From the NCBI RefSeq assembly GCF_013407955.1, contig NZ_JACCBU010000001.1, positions 2,790,001 through 2,854,000 on the forward strand: 64,000 bases of DNA, read 5' to 3'. Of this stretch, positions 8,506-20,382 are shown in pieces. The position numbers and the translations under genes were made by a program. The notes below the pieces were generated by a model that saw only the letters and a program-made list of their open reading frames with translations, made no database searches and was not told the origin of the DNA. Positions within the stretch are counted from its first letter, which is position 1; each line of letters starts with the position of its first letter. This DNA is from Microlunatus parietis. GTDB lineage: Bacteria; Actinomycetota; Actinomycetes; Propionibacteriales; Propionibacteriaceae.

Positions 8506-10425
8506 TCAGCCCAGCCGACCGAGCACGAGGACCAGCCCGACCACGGCCGCGCCGGCGGTCATGGTCAACGCGTAGGTCCGGACGAAACCGTTCTGCGCCA
8601 GCCGGAGCCGGGAGCCGAAGCCGCCGATCATCCCGGCCACCCCGTGCACCACGCCGTCGACCCCGCCCCGGTCGGTGGCGGCGACGCCGTCGGTGAGCTT
8701 CTGGCCGGGCCGCATGAACACCGCCTCGTTGAAGGCGTCGCCGTAGAGATCGTTCCGGGCCGCCAGCGTGAACGGTGACCGGGAGACCGGCGCGACCTTC
8801 GGGATGTCCTTGCGCGGGCCGAACAGCAGGAACGCGATCACCACGCCGATCGCCACCACGGCGAGCGTGATCAGACCGACCGGCGTGAAGTGCAGCAGGC
8901 TCGGGTGGTGATCACCGTGCGAGACGCCCACCGCCGGGTCGAGCCAGCCGTTGATCCAGTTGTTCAGGGCCAGACCGCCGACGACCGAGCCGAGACCGAG
9001 GATGATCAACGGGATCGTCATCACCAGCGGCGACTCGTGCGGGTGTACGCCCTTCTCCCAGCGCTTCTTGCCCAGGAACGTCATCAGCATCAGCCGGGTC
9101 ATGTAGAAGGCCGTCACGCCGGCGCCCACCATGGCCAGCACGCCGATGATCTGGTTCTGCGCGAACGCGGCCTCGATGATGTGGTCCTTGGAGTAGAACC
9201 CGGACAGGAACGGGAAGCCGATGATCGCCAGGTAGCCGGCGGCGAACGTGACGAAGGTGATCGGCATCGCCCGGCCGATCGCTCCGTAGTTGCGCATGTT
9301 CACGTCGTCGTTCATCCCGTGCATCACGGAGCCTGCGCCGAGGAACATGTTGGCCTTGAAGAAGCCGTGCGTGATCAGGTGGAAGATCGCGAACGCGTAG
9401 CCGGCCGGGCCGATGCCGGCGGCCAGCATCATGTAGCCGATCTGCGACATGGTCGAGCCGGCCAGCGCCTTCTTGATGTCGTCCTTGGCGCAACCGATCC
9501 AGGCCCCGGCCAGCAGCGTGACCGTACCGACGATCACCACGGCCGTGCTGGCCGCCTCCGACTGGGCGAAGATCGCGTGCGACCGGACCACCAGGTAGAC
9601 GCCGGCGGTGACCATGGTCGCGGCGTGGATCAGCGCCGACACGGGCGTCGGGCCCTCCATCGCGTCCAGCAACCAGGACTGCAGCGGCACCTGGGCCGAC
9701 TTGCCGCAGGCGCCGAGCAGCAGCAGGCAGCCGAGCGCCGTCGCGATCCAGGGGGTCAGCGACGCGGCGCCGGCGTTGACGTCGACGAACGCCGAGGAGC
9801 CGAACGTGAACAGCATCAGCATGATCGCGATCGCCATGCCGAGGTCGCCGACCCGGTTGACCACGAAGGCCTTCTTGGCCGCGACCGCCGCGCTCGACTT
9901 GTGCTGCCAGAACCCGATCAGCAGGTACGAGGCGAGTCCCACACCCTCCCAGCCGACGAACAGCACCAGGTAGTTGTCGGCGAGCACCAGCAGCAGCATC
10001 GCCGCGACGAACAGGTTGAGGAACGCGAAGAAGCGACGCCGGCGCTCGTCGTGCGCCATGTAGCCGATCGAGTAGATGTGGATCAGGCTGCCCACGCCGG
10101 TGATCAATAGCGTGAACAGGATCGACAGCTGATCGATCTGCAGGCCGACGCCGATGTTCCAGGAGCCGGTCGGGATCCAGTCCCACAGGTGCAGGCCGAC
10201 CGACCGCTCCGCGTCCTCCCGGCCGAGCAGCTGGACGAACAGCATCAGGCCGAGGGCGAAGGAGAAGATCGGCGCCAACGTCCCGAGGAAATGGCCCCAG
10301 GCGTCGCCGAGCCGGCCGACCAGCAGCAGGATCGCGGCGCTCACCAGCGGCACAGCGATCAGCAGCCAGGCAAGGCCGAAGACACCTTCGGCCGGAACCG
10401 GCGTTGGCACTTCGAGGAGGATCAT
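8506..10425 (-). CDS. nuoL: NADH-quinone oxidoreductase subunit L
   Basis: 639 residues, the most distal antiporter-like subunit with the long C-terminal lateral helix that clamps the membrane arm. Recognised by [62 protein letters not shown] and [19 protein letters not shown] in order. (Each is quoted as separate family signatures; the first is the conserved helix pair near residue 130-170.) The ATG at 10425 follows nuoK by 13 bases. Confidence 0.97.
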   Translation of the reverse strand: MILLEVPTPVPAEGVFGLAWLLIAVPLVSAAILLLVGRLGDAWGHFLGTLAPIFSFALGLMLFVQLLGREDAERSVGLHLWDWIPTGSWNIGVGLQIDQLSILFTLLITGVGSLIHIYSIGYMAHDERRRRFFAFLNLFVAAMLLLVLADNYLVLFVGWEGVGLASYLLIGFWQHKSSAAVAAKKAFVVNRVGDLGMAIAIMLMLFTFGSSAFVDVNAGAASLTPWIATALGCLLLLGACGKSAQVPLQSWLLDAMEGPTPVSALIHAATMVTAGVYLVVRSHAIFAQSEAASTAVVIVGTVTLLAGAWIGCAKDDIKKALAGSTMSQIGYMMLAAGIGPAGYAFAIFHLITHGFFKANMFLGAGSVMHGMNDDVNMRNYGAIGRAMPITFVTFAAGYLAIIGFPFLSGFYSKDHIIEAAFAQNQIIGVLAMVGAGVTAFYMTRLMLMTFLGKKRWEKGVHPHESPLVMTIPLIILGLGSVVGGLALNNWINGWLDPAVGVSHGDHHPSLLHFTPVGLITLAVVAIGVVIAFLLFGPRKDIPKVAPVSRSPFTLAARNDLYGDAFNEAVFMRPGQKLTDGVAATDRGGVDGVVHGVAGMIGGFGSRLRLAQNGFVRTYALTMTAGAAVVGLVLVLGRLG

Positions 10426-10438
10426 GTCCCTACCGTTT

Positions 10439-10738
10439 CTAGAACTTGAGCAGGTTCGCGTCGTCGACCGAGGCCGAGCGTCGGGTCCGGAAGATCGTGA
10501 CGATGATCGCCAGGCCGACCACCACTTCGGCGGCGGCGACGACCATCACGAAGAACGCGGCGATCTGGCCGTCCAGCGCCCCATGCTGGCGGGAGAACGC
10601 GACCAGCGCCAGGTTCGTCGCGTTCAACATCAACTCGACGCACATGAACGCCACGATCGCGTTCCGCCGCACCATGAAGCCGACCGCACCGATCGTGAAC
10701 AGCAGCGCCGACAGGATGATGTAGAGGTTCGGGTCCAT
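10439..10738 (-). CDS. nuoK: NADH-quinone oxidoreductase subunit K
   Basis: 99 residues, three membrane helices, canonical length. The conserved glutamates of the proton path lie in [19 protein letters not shown] and in the following helix ([13 protein letters not shown]). The ATG at 10738 abuts the nuoJ stop directly, so translation is probably coupled. Confidence 0.97.
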   Translation of the reverse strand: MDPNLYIILSALLFTIGAVGFMVRRNAIVAFMCVELMLNATNLALVAFSRQHGALDGQIAAFFVMVVAAAEVVVGLAIIVTIFRTRRSASVDDANLLKF

Positions 10739-11650
10739 TTACTTCCCCTCCTCTTCCTCGTCGGTCGCTGAGCCTGTCGAAGCGCCATCCCTGGCCTGCC
10801 CTTCGACAAGCTCAGGGAGCGTTGTGGCCGGGCTGAGCGGCGGCTTGTAGATGTCCGCCTTGTCGCCCGCGACCTGCTTCAGCGATTCCTCGATCGGCCG
10901 GGTCAGGTCGCGCGCGTCGAGCACCGTACCGCGGGACTTGAGGGTCTCCGACACCGACTTCTCCGCGACGGAGCCGTCCGGCAGCAGGGCCGGCACGTGG
11001 ACCGCGTTGTGCCGGGCGAAGACGCCCGGGGTCGGCAGCGGGCCGGGATGCTCGCCGGTCTCGGCGTACTTGCGCATCCGCTCGCCGGCCAGGTCGCGCT
11101 GCGTCTTCTTCTCCTTCAGCCGCTCCCGGTGCGCCAGCACCATCGCGCCGACCGCGGCGGTGATCAACAACGCGGCGGTCGCCTCGAAGGCGAACACGTA
11201 GTCGTTGAAGATCAGCGCGGCCAGGCCCTGGGCGTTGCCGCCGTGGGTCGTGTTGGCCTGCTCCAGGCCCATCGGGGTGCCGACGATCGCGTTGCCGATC
11301 GCGGCGATCAGCAGGATCGCGAAGCCGAGGCCGGCGATCCCGGCCAGCACCCGCTGGCCCTTGATCGTCTCGACCAGCGAGTCCGCGGCGTCGACGCCGA
11401 CCAGCATCAGCACGAAGAGGAACAGCATCAGGATGGCGCCGGTGTAGACGATGATCTGCACCGCGAACAGGAACGGGGCCTCCAGCGCCGCGTACTGGAT
11501 CGCCAGCGAGATCATCACCACGGCCAGGCAGAGCGCCGAGTGCACCGGCCGCTTGGCCAGCACCAGGCCCAGCGCGCCGAGCACCATGATCGGCGCCAGC
11601 AGCCAGAACGCCACCTCGGGCCCCGTGACCATCGGAACGAGGGTGATCAT
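10739..11650 (-). CDS. nuoJ: NADH-quinone oxidoreductase subunit J with long C-terminal tail
   Basis: 303 residues. The first ~170 are the five-helix NuoJ core ([43 protein letters not shown] with the pi-bulge glycine region). The remaining ~130 residues are a hydrophilic cytoplasmic tail of the kind seen in actinobacterial NuoJ. Near the C-terminus the tail contains [19 protein letters not shown], which is the translation of an inverted-repeat element at 10768-10815 that has entered the reading frame. It ends in an acidic DEEEEGK. Its ATG overlaps the nuoI stop. Confidence 0.95.
   Translation of the reverse strand: MITLVPMVTGPEVAFWLLAPIMVLGALGLVLAKRPVHSALCLAVVMISLAIQYAALEAPFLFAVQIIVYTGAILMLFLFVLMLVGVDAADSLVETIKGQRVLAGIAGLGFAILLIAAIGNAIVGTPMGLEQANTTHGGNAQGLAALIFNDYVFAFEATAALLITAAVGAMVLAHRERLKEKKTQRDLAGERMRKYAETGEHPGPLPTPGVFARHNAVHVPALLPDGSVAEKSVSETLKSRGTVLDARDLTRPIEESLKQVAGDKADIYKPPLSPATTLPELVEGQARDGASTGSATDEEEEGK
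10768..10815. repeat. REP-like palindromic element inside nuoJ
   Basis: Arms ctgagcctgtcgaag (10768-10782) and cttcgacaagctcag (10801-10815) are inverted repeats with one mismatch and an 18-base loop. The motif (CTGAGCYTGTCGAAG) is a widespread intergenic palindrome of high-GC bacteria whose translation is recognisable as LPELVEG. Here it is in frame within the 3' part of nuoJ. Confidence 0.9.
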
Positions 11651-12285
11651 CGATTCGCCTCCCGCTCGGCCTCGCGCTCGGCCTGCTTGGCTTCCTTCTT
11701 CTTCTGCTTCCAGCCGCGGATGCCCTGGTTGATCAACTTCGGCTTGGCGGCGCTGATGTCACCGGCGCGGTCGTCCGGCTTGCCGGTGGCCGGCAGGCCG
11801 AGGAAGTACGCCTGCTCGTCGTCGCCTAGCCGGCGCTCGTGCGGCGGCTGCTCCATGCCCGGCAGCAGCGGGGCCAGCAGATCCTGCTTCTCGTAGATCA
11901 GGGCCTTGCGGTTGTCGTCGGCCAGCTCGAACTCGTTGGTCATGGTCAGCGCCCGGGTCGGGCACGCCTCGATGCAGAGTCCGCACAGGATGCAGCGCAG
12001 GTAGTTGATCTGGTAGACGCGGCCGTACCGTTCGCCCGGGGAGAACCGTTCCTCCTCGGTGTTCTCGGCACCCTCGACGTAGATCGCGTCGGCGGGGCAG
12101 GCCCAGGCGCACAGCTCACAGCCGACGCACTTCTCCAGCCCGTCCGGCCAGCGGTTCAGCTGATGCCGGCCGTGAAAGCGCGGCGCGGTGATCCGCGGCG
12201 CCAGCGGGTACTCCTCGGTGAACGTCTTCCGGAACATCGTCCGGAACGTCACACCGAAGCCCGCGATCGGATCCAGCAGACCCAT
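11647..12285 (-). CDS. nuoI: NADH-quinone oxidoreductase subunit I (2x[4Fe-4S])
   Basis: 212 residues. Two ferredoxin motifs are intact: [16 protein letters not shown] (about residue 54) and [16 protein letters not shown] (about 97), ligating clusters N6a and N6b that pass electrons toward NuoB. The C-terminal ~40 residues are a charged Lys/Glu-rich tail. It overlaps nuoJ by four bases and touches nuoH by one. Confidence 0.97.
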   Translation of the reverse strand: MGLLDPIAGFGVTFRTMFRKTFTEEYPLAPRITAPRFHGRHQLNRWPDGLEKCVGCELCAWACPADAIYVEGAENTEEERFSPGERYGRVYQINYLRCILCGLCIEACPTRALTMTNEFELADDNRKALIYEKQDLLAPLLPGMEQPPHERRLGDDEQAYFLGLPATGKPDDRAGDISAAKPKLINQGIRGWKQKKKEAKQAEREAEREANR

Positions 12286-13670
12286 CAGGACTCAACCCTC
12301 TCCTCGGTCGGGGCCGACCGTCTTGGTTGATGATCGTCGTCGTCGGGGATGATCACGCCGGCCAGCTCGGGCAACCGCTGGTCGCCCATCGGCGGCACCG
12401 GATAGCCGCCGGCGAACGCGTCGAACGGCTCCGCCGGCTCGGTCTCGGCTTCCTTCTCCTTGTCGAGGCGATCCCCGATGATCATGACCACGATCAACGC
12501 GACCACGATCGCGCCGGCCAGGCCGAAGAACAGCTGCGGTGAGAACCAGCCCTCCCGGTAGCCCAGCCGGAAGGCCGAGACCAGGACGATCCAGGCCAGC
12601 GAGATCGGGATCAGGAACTTCCAGCCGAAGTGCATGAACTGGTCGTAGCGCAGCCGCGGCAGGGTGCCGCGCAGCCAGACGAACAGGAACAGGCAGGCCA
12701 CGACCTTGACCAGGAACCAGACCAGACCCCACCAGCCCTGGTCCAGCGCGCCGACCCCGTCCGGGCCGGGGGCGATCAGGTTGAACGGGAGCGGTGCCCG
12801 GTAGCCGCCCAGGAACAGCGTGGCGGCCAGCGCCGAGACCGTGATCATGTTCATGTACTCGGCCATGAAGAACATGGCGTAGCGCATCGAGGAGTACTCG
12901 GTGGCGAAGCCGGCGACCAGCTCGCCCTCGGCCTCGGGCAGGTCGAACGGCGCCCGGTTGGTCTCGCCGACCATCGAGACCAGGTAGATCACGAAGGACG
13001 GCAACAGGATCACGGCGTACCAGGTCGGCATCGGGAACTCGATCCCGAGGAACGGCACGATGCCGGTCCGCGGAATAGCCTGCGCCGCAACGATCTCCGA
13101 GGTGGACATCGAGCCGGAGTACAGGAAGACCGCGACCAGGGCCAGGCCCATCGCGACCTCGTAGCTGATCACCTGGGCGCTGGACCTCAAGCCCCCGAGC
13201 AGCGGGTACGTCGAGCCGGAGGACCAGCCGGCCAGCACGATGCCGTACACCCCGACCGCGGCGACCGCGACGATGAACAGCACCGAGACCGGAAGATCGG
13301 CGACCTGCAGCGGCGTCACGATGTCGGTGCCGGGCACCTGGATCGGGCCGGCCATCGGGATCACGGCGAACGCGGTGATCGCCGGGATGGCGATCACGAA
13401 CGGCGCCAGCATGAAGACCAGCTTGTCCGCCGCCTTCGGCGTCAGGTCCTCCTTGAACATCAGCTTCATGCCGTCGGCGAGCGACTGCAGGCTGCCGAAC
13501 GGGCCGTTCATGGTCGGGCCGTGCCGGTGCTGCATCCTGCCGACGACCTTGCGCTCGAACACGATCGTGAACAGCGTCATCACCAGCAGGACCACGAACG
13601 CGAAGACGGCCTTGAGCAGCACCACCCACCACGGGGCGGTGCCGAAGATCGTGAGATCGAGCGGTGTCAT
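12285..13670 (-). CDS. nuoH: NADH-quinone oxidoreductase subunit H
   Basis: 461 residues, eight-helix subunit that forms the quinone-binding chamber with Nuo[19 protein letters not shown] and the following [15 protein letters not shown] are diagnostic. The C-terminal ~60 residues form a hydrophilic extension common in Actinobacteria. The frame is open to a TTG at 13676, but ATG 13670 has GGGAG seven bases upstream and is the better start. The stop region overlaps the nuoI ATG by one base. Confidence 0.96.
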   Translation of the reverse strand: MTPLDLTIFGTAPWWVVLLKAVFAFVVLLVMTLFTIVFERKVVGRMQHRHGPTMNGPFGSLQSLADGMKLMFKEDLTPKAADKLVFMLAPFVIAIPAITAFAVIPMAGPIQVPGTDIVTPLQVADLPVSVLFIVAVAAVGVYGIVLAGWSSGSTYPLLGGLRSSAQVISYEVAMGLALVAVFLYSGSMSTSEIVAAQAIPRTGIVPFLGIEFPMPTWYAVILLPSFVIYLVSMVGETNRAPFDLPEAEGELVAGFATEYSSMRYAMFFMAEYMNMITVSALAATLFLGGYRAPLPFNLIAPGPDGVGALDQGWWGLVWFLVKVVACLFLFVWLRGTLPRLRYDQFMHFGWKFLIPISLAWIVLVSAFRLGYREGWFSPQLFFGLAGAIVVALIVVMIIGDRLDKEKEAETEPAEPFDAFAGGYPVPPMGDQRLPELAGVIIPDDDDHQPRRSAPTEERVES

Positions 13671-13672
13671 GA

Positions 13673-16165
13673 TCAAACTCCCTGCTCAGCTTCTGCTGCG
13701 GCCTCGGCCGAGCCAACCGAATCAGATCCTGTCGAACCCGACCCCACCGGGGCAATCCGGACCACGTCGCCGGCCGCCGCCGCCAAGTGCTCGGCGACGC
13801 CGAGTCCCGGGGCCAGGGTCGGCACCCAGACCACGCCGTCGGCCATCTCGCCGACCAGTTCGACCGGCAGCTCCAGCGAGCCGTGATCGGTCTCGATCCG
13901 AACCTGGTCAGCGATCCCGGCCGCCTCGGCGGTCGCCGTGCTGAGCCGGGCCACCGGCTTCCGGGCGGTCGCCAGCAGAGCCGGCTCGTTGTCGCACGCC
14001 CGGCTGGCGTCGATCGCGAGCCGCCAGGTGGCCAGTACGACGGTCGTCGTACCGGGCACGCTGGCCCGGCTCGGTTCGATCGCCGGAGCTGCCGCCACGT
14101 GGCCGTCCCAGGGTCCGAGTTCGGCCAGTTCGGCGTCGACCTCGGCGGCGCTGCGGACCCCGAGGTCCTTGCCGAGCAAGTCGGCCAGGGCGGCCAGCAC
14201 GCGCAGATCGGTCATCGTGTTGTCGCGCTTGATCACCACGCCGAACGGCCGCTCCCGACCCTCCCAGGTCAGGAAGCTGCCGGCCCGCTCCTCGATCAGC
14301 GCGACCGGGAGCACGACATCGGCGCGCTCGGTCACCAGCGAGGCCCGCTGCTCGATGCTGACCACGAAGCCGGCCTGTTCCAGGCCCTCCAGCGCGGACC
14401 GCGGGTCGAGCAGGTCGCCCGGGTCGACACCGGCCACGACCAGCGCCCCCAGCTCCGAGTCGGCCGCCGACATCAGCATCTCGTCGGTGTCCCGGCCGGC
14501 CAGCGCCGGCACCTCGTCGATGCCCCAGGCACCGGCCAGGTCGACCCGCGCGGCGGCATCGCTGACCGGGCGTCCGCCCGGCAGCAGGTTGGGCAGGCAG
14601 CCGGCCTCCACGGCGCCGCGATCGCCGGCCCGGCGCGGGATCCAGGCGATCCGGGCACCGGTGGACCGGCTCAGCTCGAGCACGGCGGTCAGCGTGCCGG
14701 AGGACAGCGCGGCGCGCTCCCCGACCAAGATCACCGAGTCAGCGTCCAGCTCGACGCCGGCCGGCAGCCGGTTCAGCGTCGCCGCCTCGGCGCCGGGCAC
14801 GGTCTTGATCAAGGTCGCGCCGTGCTTGCGGGCGCCGTTGCTGAGGTACGGGGCCAGGGTCCACGACTTCAGGCCGCGGTTGCGGTGCGCCTTGCGCAGC
14901 CGGAGGAAGACCGTGCCGGCCTCCTCCTCGGCCTCGAACGAGACCAGCAGCACGCCCGACGCCGTCTCCAGGTCGGCGTACGTCACCGGCGCCGCGCCCG
15001 GCTTGGCCGCCGAGCCGGCGACCTTGTGGGCCAGGAACTCCGCCTCCTCGGCGGTGTGCGGGCGGGACCGGAAGTCGATGTTGTTGGTGCCGAGGACGGC
15101 CCGGGCGAACTTCGAGTAGCCGTACGCGTCCTGCACGGTCAAACGGCCGCCGGTCAGCACGCCGACCGAGTCGCCGGCCTTGCGCAGACCGTCCGCCGCC
15201 ACCTGCAGCGCCTCCGGCCAGGAAGCCGGCCGCAGCACGTCGCCGTCCCGGACCAACGGGTACGTCAGCCGATCGTCACCGCGGCCGTACCGGAAGGCGA
15301 ACCGGTCCTTGTCGGTGATCCACTCCTCGTTGACCTCCGGATCGTTGCCGGCCATCCGGCGCATCACGGTGCCGCGCCGGTGATCAACGCGGATCGCCGA
15401 ACCGCAGGCGTCGTGCTCGGCCACCGACGGCGTCGAGACAAGATCAAAAGGCCGGGACCGGAACCGGTAGGCGGCGCTGGTCAGCGCGCCGACCGGGCAG
15501 ATCTGGATCGTGTTGCCGGAGAAGTACGACTCGAACGGCTCGTTCTCGTAGATGCCGACCTGCTGCAGCGCACCGCGCTCGATCAGCGCGATGAACGGGT
15601 CGCCGGCGATCTGCTCGGAGAACCGGGTGCAGCGGGCGCAGAGCACACAGCGTTCGCGGTCCAGCAGCACCTGCGCCGAGATGTTGATCGGCTTCGGGAA
15701 GGTCCGCTTCACGTCGGTGAACCGGGACTCCGCGTACCCGTGGCTCATCGCCTGGTTCTGCAGCGGGCACTCACCGCCCTTGTCGCAGATCGGGCAGTCC
15801 AGCGGGTGGTTGATCAGCAGGAACTCCATGTTCCCGTGCTGCGCCTTCTCCGCGACCGGCGAGGTGACCTGGGTCCGGACCACCATGCCCGGCATCACCT
15901 CGAGCGTGCAGGACGCCTGCGGCTTCGGCATCCCGCGGCCGTTGCCGGCGTCCGGAATGTCCACCAGGCACTGCCGGCAGGCGCCGACCGGGTCGAGCAG
16001 CGGATGATCACAGAACCGCGGCACCTCGACGCCGATCAGCTCGGCGGCCCTGATCACCAGGGTGCCCTTGGGCACCGACACCTCGACGTCGTCGATGGTG
16101 AGCGTGATCAACTCCTCCTTCGGGACCACGTCCCCGGAGGCATTCTTATCGGCGGTGACCGTCAT
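13673..16165 (-). CDS. nuoG: NADH-quinone oxidoreductase subunit G, lacking the N7 cluster ligands
   Basis: 830 residues. The [2Fe-2S] N1b ligands are C52, C63, C66 and C86. N5 is H120/C124/C127/C133, and N4 is C173/C176/C179/C223. The next domain is molybdopterin-oxidoreductase-like. Where many bacterial NuoG proteins carry four more cysteines for cluster N7, this one reads [18 protein letters not shown] (248-265) and WITDK (282-286), so all four ligand positions are replaced. N7 is off the main electron path, so activity is expected. The C-terminal tail is Gly/Ser/Glu-rich. ATG overlaps the nuoF stop. Confidence 0.96.
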   Translation of the reverse strand: MTVTADKNASGDVVPKEELITLTIDDVEVSVPKGTLVIRAAELIGVEVPRFCDHPLLDPVGACRQCLVDIPDAGNGRGMPKPQASCTLEVMPGMVVRTQVTSPVAEKAQHGNMEFLLINHPLDCPICDKGGECPLQNQAMSHGYAESRFTDVKRTFPKPINISAQVLLDRERCVLCARCTRFSEQIAGDPFIALIERGALQQVGIYENEPFESYFSGNTIQICPVGALTSAAYRFRSRPFDLVSTPSVAEHDACGSAIRVDHRRGTVMRRMAGNDPEVNEEWITDKDRFAFRYGRGDDRLTYPLVRDGDVLRPASWPEALQVAADGLRKAGDSVGVLTGGRLTVQDAYGYSKFARAVLGTNNIDFRSRPHTAEEAEFLAHKVAGSAAKPGAAPVTYADLETASGVLLVSFEAEEEAGTVFLRLRKAHRNRGLKSWTLAPYLSNGARKHGATLIKTVPGAEAATLNRLPAGVELDADSVILVGERAALSSGTLTAVLELSRSTGARIAWIPRRAGDRGAVEAGCLPNLLPGGRPVSDAAARVDLAGAWGIDEVPALAGRDTDEMLMSAADSELGALVVAGVDPGDLLDPRSALEGLEQAGFVVSIEQRASLVTERADVVLPVALIEERAGSFLTWEGRERPFGVVIKRDNTMTDLRVLAALADLLGKDLGVRSAAEVDAELAELGPWDGHVAAAPAIEPSRASVPGTTTVVLATWRLAIDASRACDNEPALLATARKPVARLSTATAEAAGIADQVRIETDHGSLELPVELVGEMADGVVWVPTLAPGLGVAEHLAAAAGDVVRIAPVGSGSTGSDSVGSAEAAAEAEQGV

Positions 16166-17487
16166 CCAGTTACTCCTGCTTCAGCCGGCTTGCGGACGAA
16201 GATCGTGCTGCGTTCGTACGGGAAGAGTTCCCAGGCCGGCGTGTGCATGCCGGCCTCGAACTCGTCCCGGAAGTACTTGATCGCCGAGGAGATCGGCGAG
16301 GTGGCGCCGTCGCCGAGGGCGCAGAACGAGCGGCCGAGGATGTTCTCGCACAGGTCGAGCAGCTTCTCGATGTCGCCCTCCTCGCCACGGCCCTCCTCGA
16401 GCCGCTTGAGGATCTGCACCAGCCACCAGGTGCCCTCCCGGCACGGGGTGCACTTGCCGCACGACTCGTGCTTGTAGAACTCGGTCCAGCGCAGCACCGT
16501 CCGGACCACCGAGGTGGTGTCGTCGAAGCACTGCAGCGCCCGGGTGCCGAGCATCGAGCCGGCCGCGACCACCGAGTCGAAGTCCAGCACAAGATCAAGA
16601 TGCTCGTCGGTCAGCAGCGGCGTCGAGGACCCGCCCGGGGTCCAGAACTTCAGCGTGTGGCCCTCGCGCATCCCACCGGCCAGCTCGATCAGCTTGCGCA
16701 GCGTGATGCCGAGCGGCGCCTCGAACTGGCCCGGGTTGGCGACGTGGCCGGACAGGGAGAAGATCCCCATCCCCTTGGACTTCTCGGTGCCCATCGCGGC
16801 GAACCAGTCCGCGCCGTTGCCGACGATGCCGGGCACCGACGCGATCGACTCGGCGTTGTTGATCACCGTCGGGCTGGCGTACAGGCCGGCCACGGCGGGG
16901 AACGGCGGCCGCAGCCGAGGCTGGCCGCGGCGGCCCTCCAGCGAGTCCAGCAGGGCGGTCTCCTCGCCACAGATGTACGCGCCCGCGCCCGCGTGCACGA
17001 TCACCTCGAGGTCGAAGTCCGTACCCAGAACGTGCTTGCCGATGTAGCCCGCCGAGTACGCCTCGCGGACGGCCTGCTGCAGCCGGCGGATCACGTGCAG
17101 CACCTCGCCGCGGACGTAGATGAACGCGTACTTGGCCTTGATCGCGTACGAGGAGATGATCACGCCCTCGACCAGCGTGTGCGGGCTGGCCATCATCAGC
17201 GGGATGTCCTTGCAGGTGCCCGGTTCCGACTCGTCGGCGTTGACCACCAGATAGGTCGGGTTCGGGTTGTCCTTGGGGATGAAGCTCCACTTCATCCCGG
17301 TCGGGAAGCCGGCGCCGCCGCGACCACGCAGACCCGAGTCCTTCACCGCGGCCACGACGTCGTCGGGCTGCATCTGCAGCGCCTTGCGCAGCGCCTGGTA
17401 ACCGCCGCCCTGCTCGTAGTTGTTGAGCTTCCAGGCGCGGTCATCGCCCCAGTTGGCGGTCAGGACGGGCGTCAGCGTGTCGGCCAT
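16162..17487 (-). CDS. nuoF: NADH-quinone oxidoreductase subunit F (FMN, NADH site)
   Basis: 441 residues. GRGGAGFPTGMKW near residue 55 is the NADH/FMN-binding glycine-rich loop, and GAGAYICGEETALL near 170 completes the flavin pocket. SCGKCTPCREGTWW near 350 plus a later cysteine ligate [4Fe-4S] N3. It forms the NADH dehydrogenase module with NuoE and NuoG. The ATG shares one base with the nuoE stop (TGATG). Confidence 0.97.
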   Translation of the reverse strand: MADTLTPVLTANWGDDRAWKLNNYEQGGGYQALRKALQMQPDDVVAAVKDSGLRGRGGAGFPTGMKWSFIPKDNPNPTYLVVNADESEPGTCKDIPLMMASPHTLVEGVIISSYAIKAKYAFIYVRGEVLHVIRRLQQAVREAYSAGYIGKHVLGTDFDLEVIVHAGAGAYICGEETALLDSLEGRRGQPRLRPPFPAVAGLYASPTVINNAESIASVPGIVGNGADWFAAMGTEKSKGMGIFSLSGHVANPGQFEAPLGITLRKLIELAGGMREGHTLKFWTPGGSSTPLLTDEHLDLVLDFDSVVAAGSMLGTRALQCFDDTTSVVRTVLRWTEFYKHESCGKCTPCREGTWWLVQILKRLEEGRGEEGDIEKLLDLCENILGRSFCALGDGATSPISSAIKYFRDEFEAGMHTPAWELFPYERSTIFVRKPAEAGVTG

Positions 17488-18245
17488 CAGGCCTTCCCCT
17501 CCTCGTTCTGTTCCACCGGCTGCGGCAGGTTGTCCGGATCCGGAGCCTTCCAGCCGTTGGCGCGGGCCAGTTCAAGGCCGAGCAGCGATTGCGGTCCGGC
17601 GGTCGGCCCCTCGTCGGCCCGGCCGTCCGGGAAGCCGGCGAGCACCCGCTCGGCCTGCTTCCAGCTGCACAGCCGCGCCCCGCGGGTGGACTGCACCTCG
17701 TCGCCGGCCCGGAGCCGGTCCACGACCTCGACGGCGGACTCCGGGGTCATGTTGTCCATGAACTCCCAGTTGACCATCATCACCGGCGCGTAGTCGCAGG
17801 CCGCGTTGCACTCGATGTGCTCGAGCGTGATCTTGCCGTCCTCGGTCGTCTCGTCGTTGCCGACCTCGAGATGATCTTGGAGCCGGGCCAGCACCTCGTC
17901 GCCGCCCATGATCGCGCAGAGCGCCGTGGTGCAGACGCCGACGTGGTACTCGCCGACCGGCTTCCGCTTGTACATCGTGTAGAACGTCGCGACGCCGGAG
18001 ACCTCGGCCGGGGTCAGGCCGAGAATGTCGGCGCAGATCTCGATCCCGGCCGGCGTGACCCGGCCGTCCACCGACTGCACCAGGTGCAGCATCGGCAGCA
18101 GCGCGGACCTGGCCTGGGGGTAGCGGGCCGCGATCTGGCGCAGCTCGTTGATCGTCTCCTCGCCGATCGCGGTCCCGGTCTCGCTGTAGTCGAGGCTCGG
18201 CTCGTCGAAGTGGGTCTTCATCTGGTGCCCGTTCTCGCCGCTCAC
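17487..18245 (-). CDS. nuoE: NADH-quinone oxidoreductase subunit E ([2Fe-2S])
   Basis: 252 residues. Cluster N1a ligands are the CTTALC pair (Cx4C) and CNAAC (Cx3C), with the [19 protein letters not shown] helix-strand typical of the thioredoxin-like fold. The protein is longer than the ~160-residue enteric form, with an additional C-terminal ~80 residues, as in other Actinobacteria. The GTG at 18245 overlaps the nuoD stop (GTGA). An internal ATG eight codons downstream (MKTHFDEP) is a possible alternative. Confidence 0.95.
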   Translation of the reverse strand: MSGENGHQMKTHFDEPSLDYSETGTAIGEETINELRQIAARYPQARSALLPMLHLVQSVDGRVTPAGIEICADILGLTPAEVSGVATFYTMYKRKPVGEYHVGVCTTALCAIMGGDEVLARLQDHLEVGNDETTEDGKITLEHIECNAACDYAPVMMVNWEFMDNMTPESAVEVVDRLRAGDEVQSTRGARLCSWKQAERVLAGFPDGRADEGPTAGPQSLLGLELARANGWKAPDPDNLPQPVEQNEEGKA

Positions 18246-19585
18246 CGATCAACACCGCCCATCACTGGATCGAGGGAAGCCACCGCGACGATCACGTCGG
18301 ACACCATGCCGCCCTCGCACATCGCCGGCATCGCCTGCAGGTTCACGAAGCTCGGGTCCCGGAAGTGGGCCCGGAACGGGCGGGTGCCGCCGTCGGAGAC
18401 GACGTGGGCGCCGAGTTCGCCGCGCGGGCTCTCGACCGGCACGTAGGCCTGGCCGGGCGGCACCCGGAAGCCCTCGGTGACCAGCTTGAAGTGGTGGATC
18501 AGGGCCTCCATCGACTCACCCATGATGTGCTTCAGGTATTCGTTGGAGTTGCCCATCCCGTCGCTGCCGACGGCCAGCTGGGCCGGCCAGGCGATCTTCT
18601 TGTCGGCCACCATCACCGGGTCGCCCTGCATCTTGTCCAGCCGGTCGATGCACTGCTCGACGATCTTGAGGCTCTGCCACATCTCCTCGAGCCGGATCCG
18701 GAATCGGCCGTAGGAGTCGCAGGTGTCCCAGGTGGGCACCTCGAAGTCGTACGTCTCGTAACCGCTGTACGGCTGCTTCTTGCGCAGGTCCCAGTCGTAG
18801 CCGGTGGCGCGCAGCGGCGGGCCGGAAATGCCCAGCGCCATGCAGCCGGCCAGATCCAGGTAGCCGACGTCGCCGAGCCGGCCCTTGAAGATCGGGTTCT
18901 CGTTGCAGAAGTCCGCGTACTCGGGCAGGTGCTTCTTCAGCCACTTGACCAGGTCGCGCAGATGATCAAGACCGTTGTCGGGAAGATCGTTCGCGACGCC
19001 GCCGGGCCGGATGTAGGCGTGATTCATCCGCAAGCCGGTGATCAACTCGAACGCGTCGAGCACCTTCTCCCGCTCGCGGAAGCCGATCGTCATCACGGTC
19101 AGCGCGCCGATCTCCATGCCGCCGGTCGCGATGCAGACCAGGTGCGAGGAGATCCGGTTCAGCTCGAGCATCATCACCCGGATGACCTGGGCCTTCTCCG
19201 GAATCTGATCTTCGATGTCGAGCAGCCGCTCCACGCCGAGGCAGTAGGACATCTCCTGCGACAGCGGTGACAGGTAGTCCATCCGGGTGCAGAAGGTCAC
19301 GCCCTGGGTCCAGGTGCGGAACTCCATGTTCTTCTCGATCCCGGTATGCAGGTAGCCGATGCCGGTGCGTGCCTCGACGACCGACTCCCCCTCCATCTCC
19401 AAGATCAACCGCAGCACGCCGTGGGTGGACGGGTGCTGCGGGCCCATGTTGACGACGATCCGCTCGTCGCCGCGCTCGGCCTGGTCGGCGACGACCGCGT
19501 CCCAGTCCTGACCGGTGACGGTGTAGATCTGATCCGCGTCGTCGTCAGCAAAGGCGCCGTAGGGATCGGTAGTGGTGCTGGACAT
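18242..19585 (-). CDS. nuoD: NADH-quinone oxidoreductase subunit D
   Basis: 447 residues, 49-kDa type subunit of the quinone-reduction module. The quinone-site histidine loop is [15 protein letters not shown] at about residue 45, and the C-terminus has the conserved DPVMGGVDR ending. A short N-terminal extension of about 40 residues precedes the core. It shares one base with nuoC (TGATG) and is separate from nuoC, not fused. Confidence 0.97.
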   Translation of the reverse strand: MSSTTTDPYGAFADDDADQIYTVTGQDWDAVVADQAERGDERIVVNMGPQHPSTHGVLRLILEMEGESVVEARTGIGYLHTGIEKNMEFRTWTQGVTFCTRMDYLSPLSQEMSYCLGVERLLDIEDQIPEKAQVIRVMMLELNRISSHLVCIATGGMEIGALTVMTIGFREREKVLDAFELITGLRMNHAYIRPGGVANDLPDNGLDHLRDLVKWLKKHLPEYADFCNENPIFKGRLGDVGYLDLAGCMALGISGPPLRATGYDWDLRKKQPYSGYETYDFEVPTWDTCDSYGRFRIRLEEMWQSLKIVEQCIDRLDKMQGDPVMVADKKIAWPAQLAVGSDGMGNSNEYLKHIMGESMEALIHHFKLVTEGFRVPPGQAYVPVESPRGELGAHVVSDGGTRPFRAHFRDPSFVNLQAMPAMCEGGMVSDVIVAVASLDPVMGGVDR

Positions 19586-20382
19586 CAGTTGTAGCTCCTC
19601 CGCTGATCGGGTGGCGGAATGGAGGCGCCCTTGTATTCCACCTCGATGCCGCCGAGCGGATAGTCCTTGCGTTGCGGGTGGCCGGGCCAGTCGTCCGGCA
19701 TCAGGATCCGGGTCAGCGCCGGATGGCCGTCGAAGACGATCCCGAACATGTCGTACGTCTCGCGCTCGTGCCAGTCCGCGGTCGGATAGGTCGGCGTGAC
19801 CGACGGAACGTGCGGGTCGGCGTCCGGTGCGGTGACCTCGATCCGGATCCGACGGTTGTGCGTCATCGACTGCAGGTGCAGCACCGCGTGCAGTTCGCGG
19901 CCGGTGTCGGCCGGGTAGTGCACGCCGGACACGCTGCTGCAGAACTCGAACCGCAGCTGCGCGTCGTCGCGGAGATGCCCGACCAGTTCGGTCAGGTGCT
20001 CCCGCTCGATGTAGAACGTGATCTCGCCGCGGTGCACGACGACCCGGTGGATCGCCGCGCGCGGATCCGACAGCAGCTCGGTCATCCGGTCGTACACCTC
20101 GTCGAACCAGCCGCCGTACGGGGGCTGCGACCCGGCCGGGAACTCGACGGTCTTGATCAGGCCGCCGTAGCCGGAGGTGTCCGGGGAACCGCTGGCGCCG
20201 AACATGCCGCGACGCACGCCGATCACCTCGGCGCGGGTCTCCTGACCTTGATCATCGGCGGCATCGGTGCCCGGCACCGGCTCGGTGGACGGGGCCGCCG
20301 TACCGCCGGTGTGCTGGGCCTTGGCCGACCGGCTCTCCGTACCCTCGTCGTCGCCCATGGCGCGGCGCGGCTTGTCGCTCAT
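19585..20382 (-). CDS. nuoC: NADH-quinone oxidoreductase subunit C
   Basis: 265 residues, 30-kDa type subunit. The signature [21 protein letters not shown] lies near residue 200, followed by [21 protein letters not shown]. (The signature is quoted in family form; residues D-W-H-E-R-E and D-M-F-G are the invariant part.) The first ~60 residues are a low-complexity hydrophilic extension. ATG overlaps the nuoB stop by four bases. Confidence 0.96.
   Translation of the reverse strand: MSDKPRRAMGDDEGTESRSAKAQHTGGTAAPSTEPVPGTDAADDQGQETRAEVIGVRRGMFGASGSPDTSGYGGLIKTVEFPAGSQPPYGGWFDEVYDRMTELLSDPRAAIHRVVVHRGEITFYIEREHLTELVGHLRDDAQLRFEFCSSVSGVHYPADTGRELHAVLHLQSMTHNRRIRIEVTAPDADPHVPSVTPTYPTADWHERETYDMFGIVFDGHPALTRILMPDDWPGHPQRKDYPLGGIEVEYKGASIPPPDQRRSYN

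Noticed and set aside
13711..13740. Possible third REP arm in the nuoG tail (cctgtcgaacc)
   Set aside because: Only about ten of eleven core bases match and no second arm is nearby; expected by chance in Ser/Gly-rich coding.
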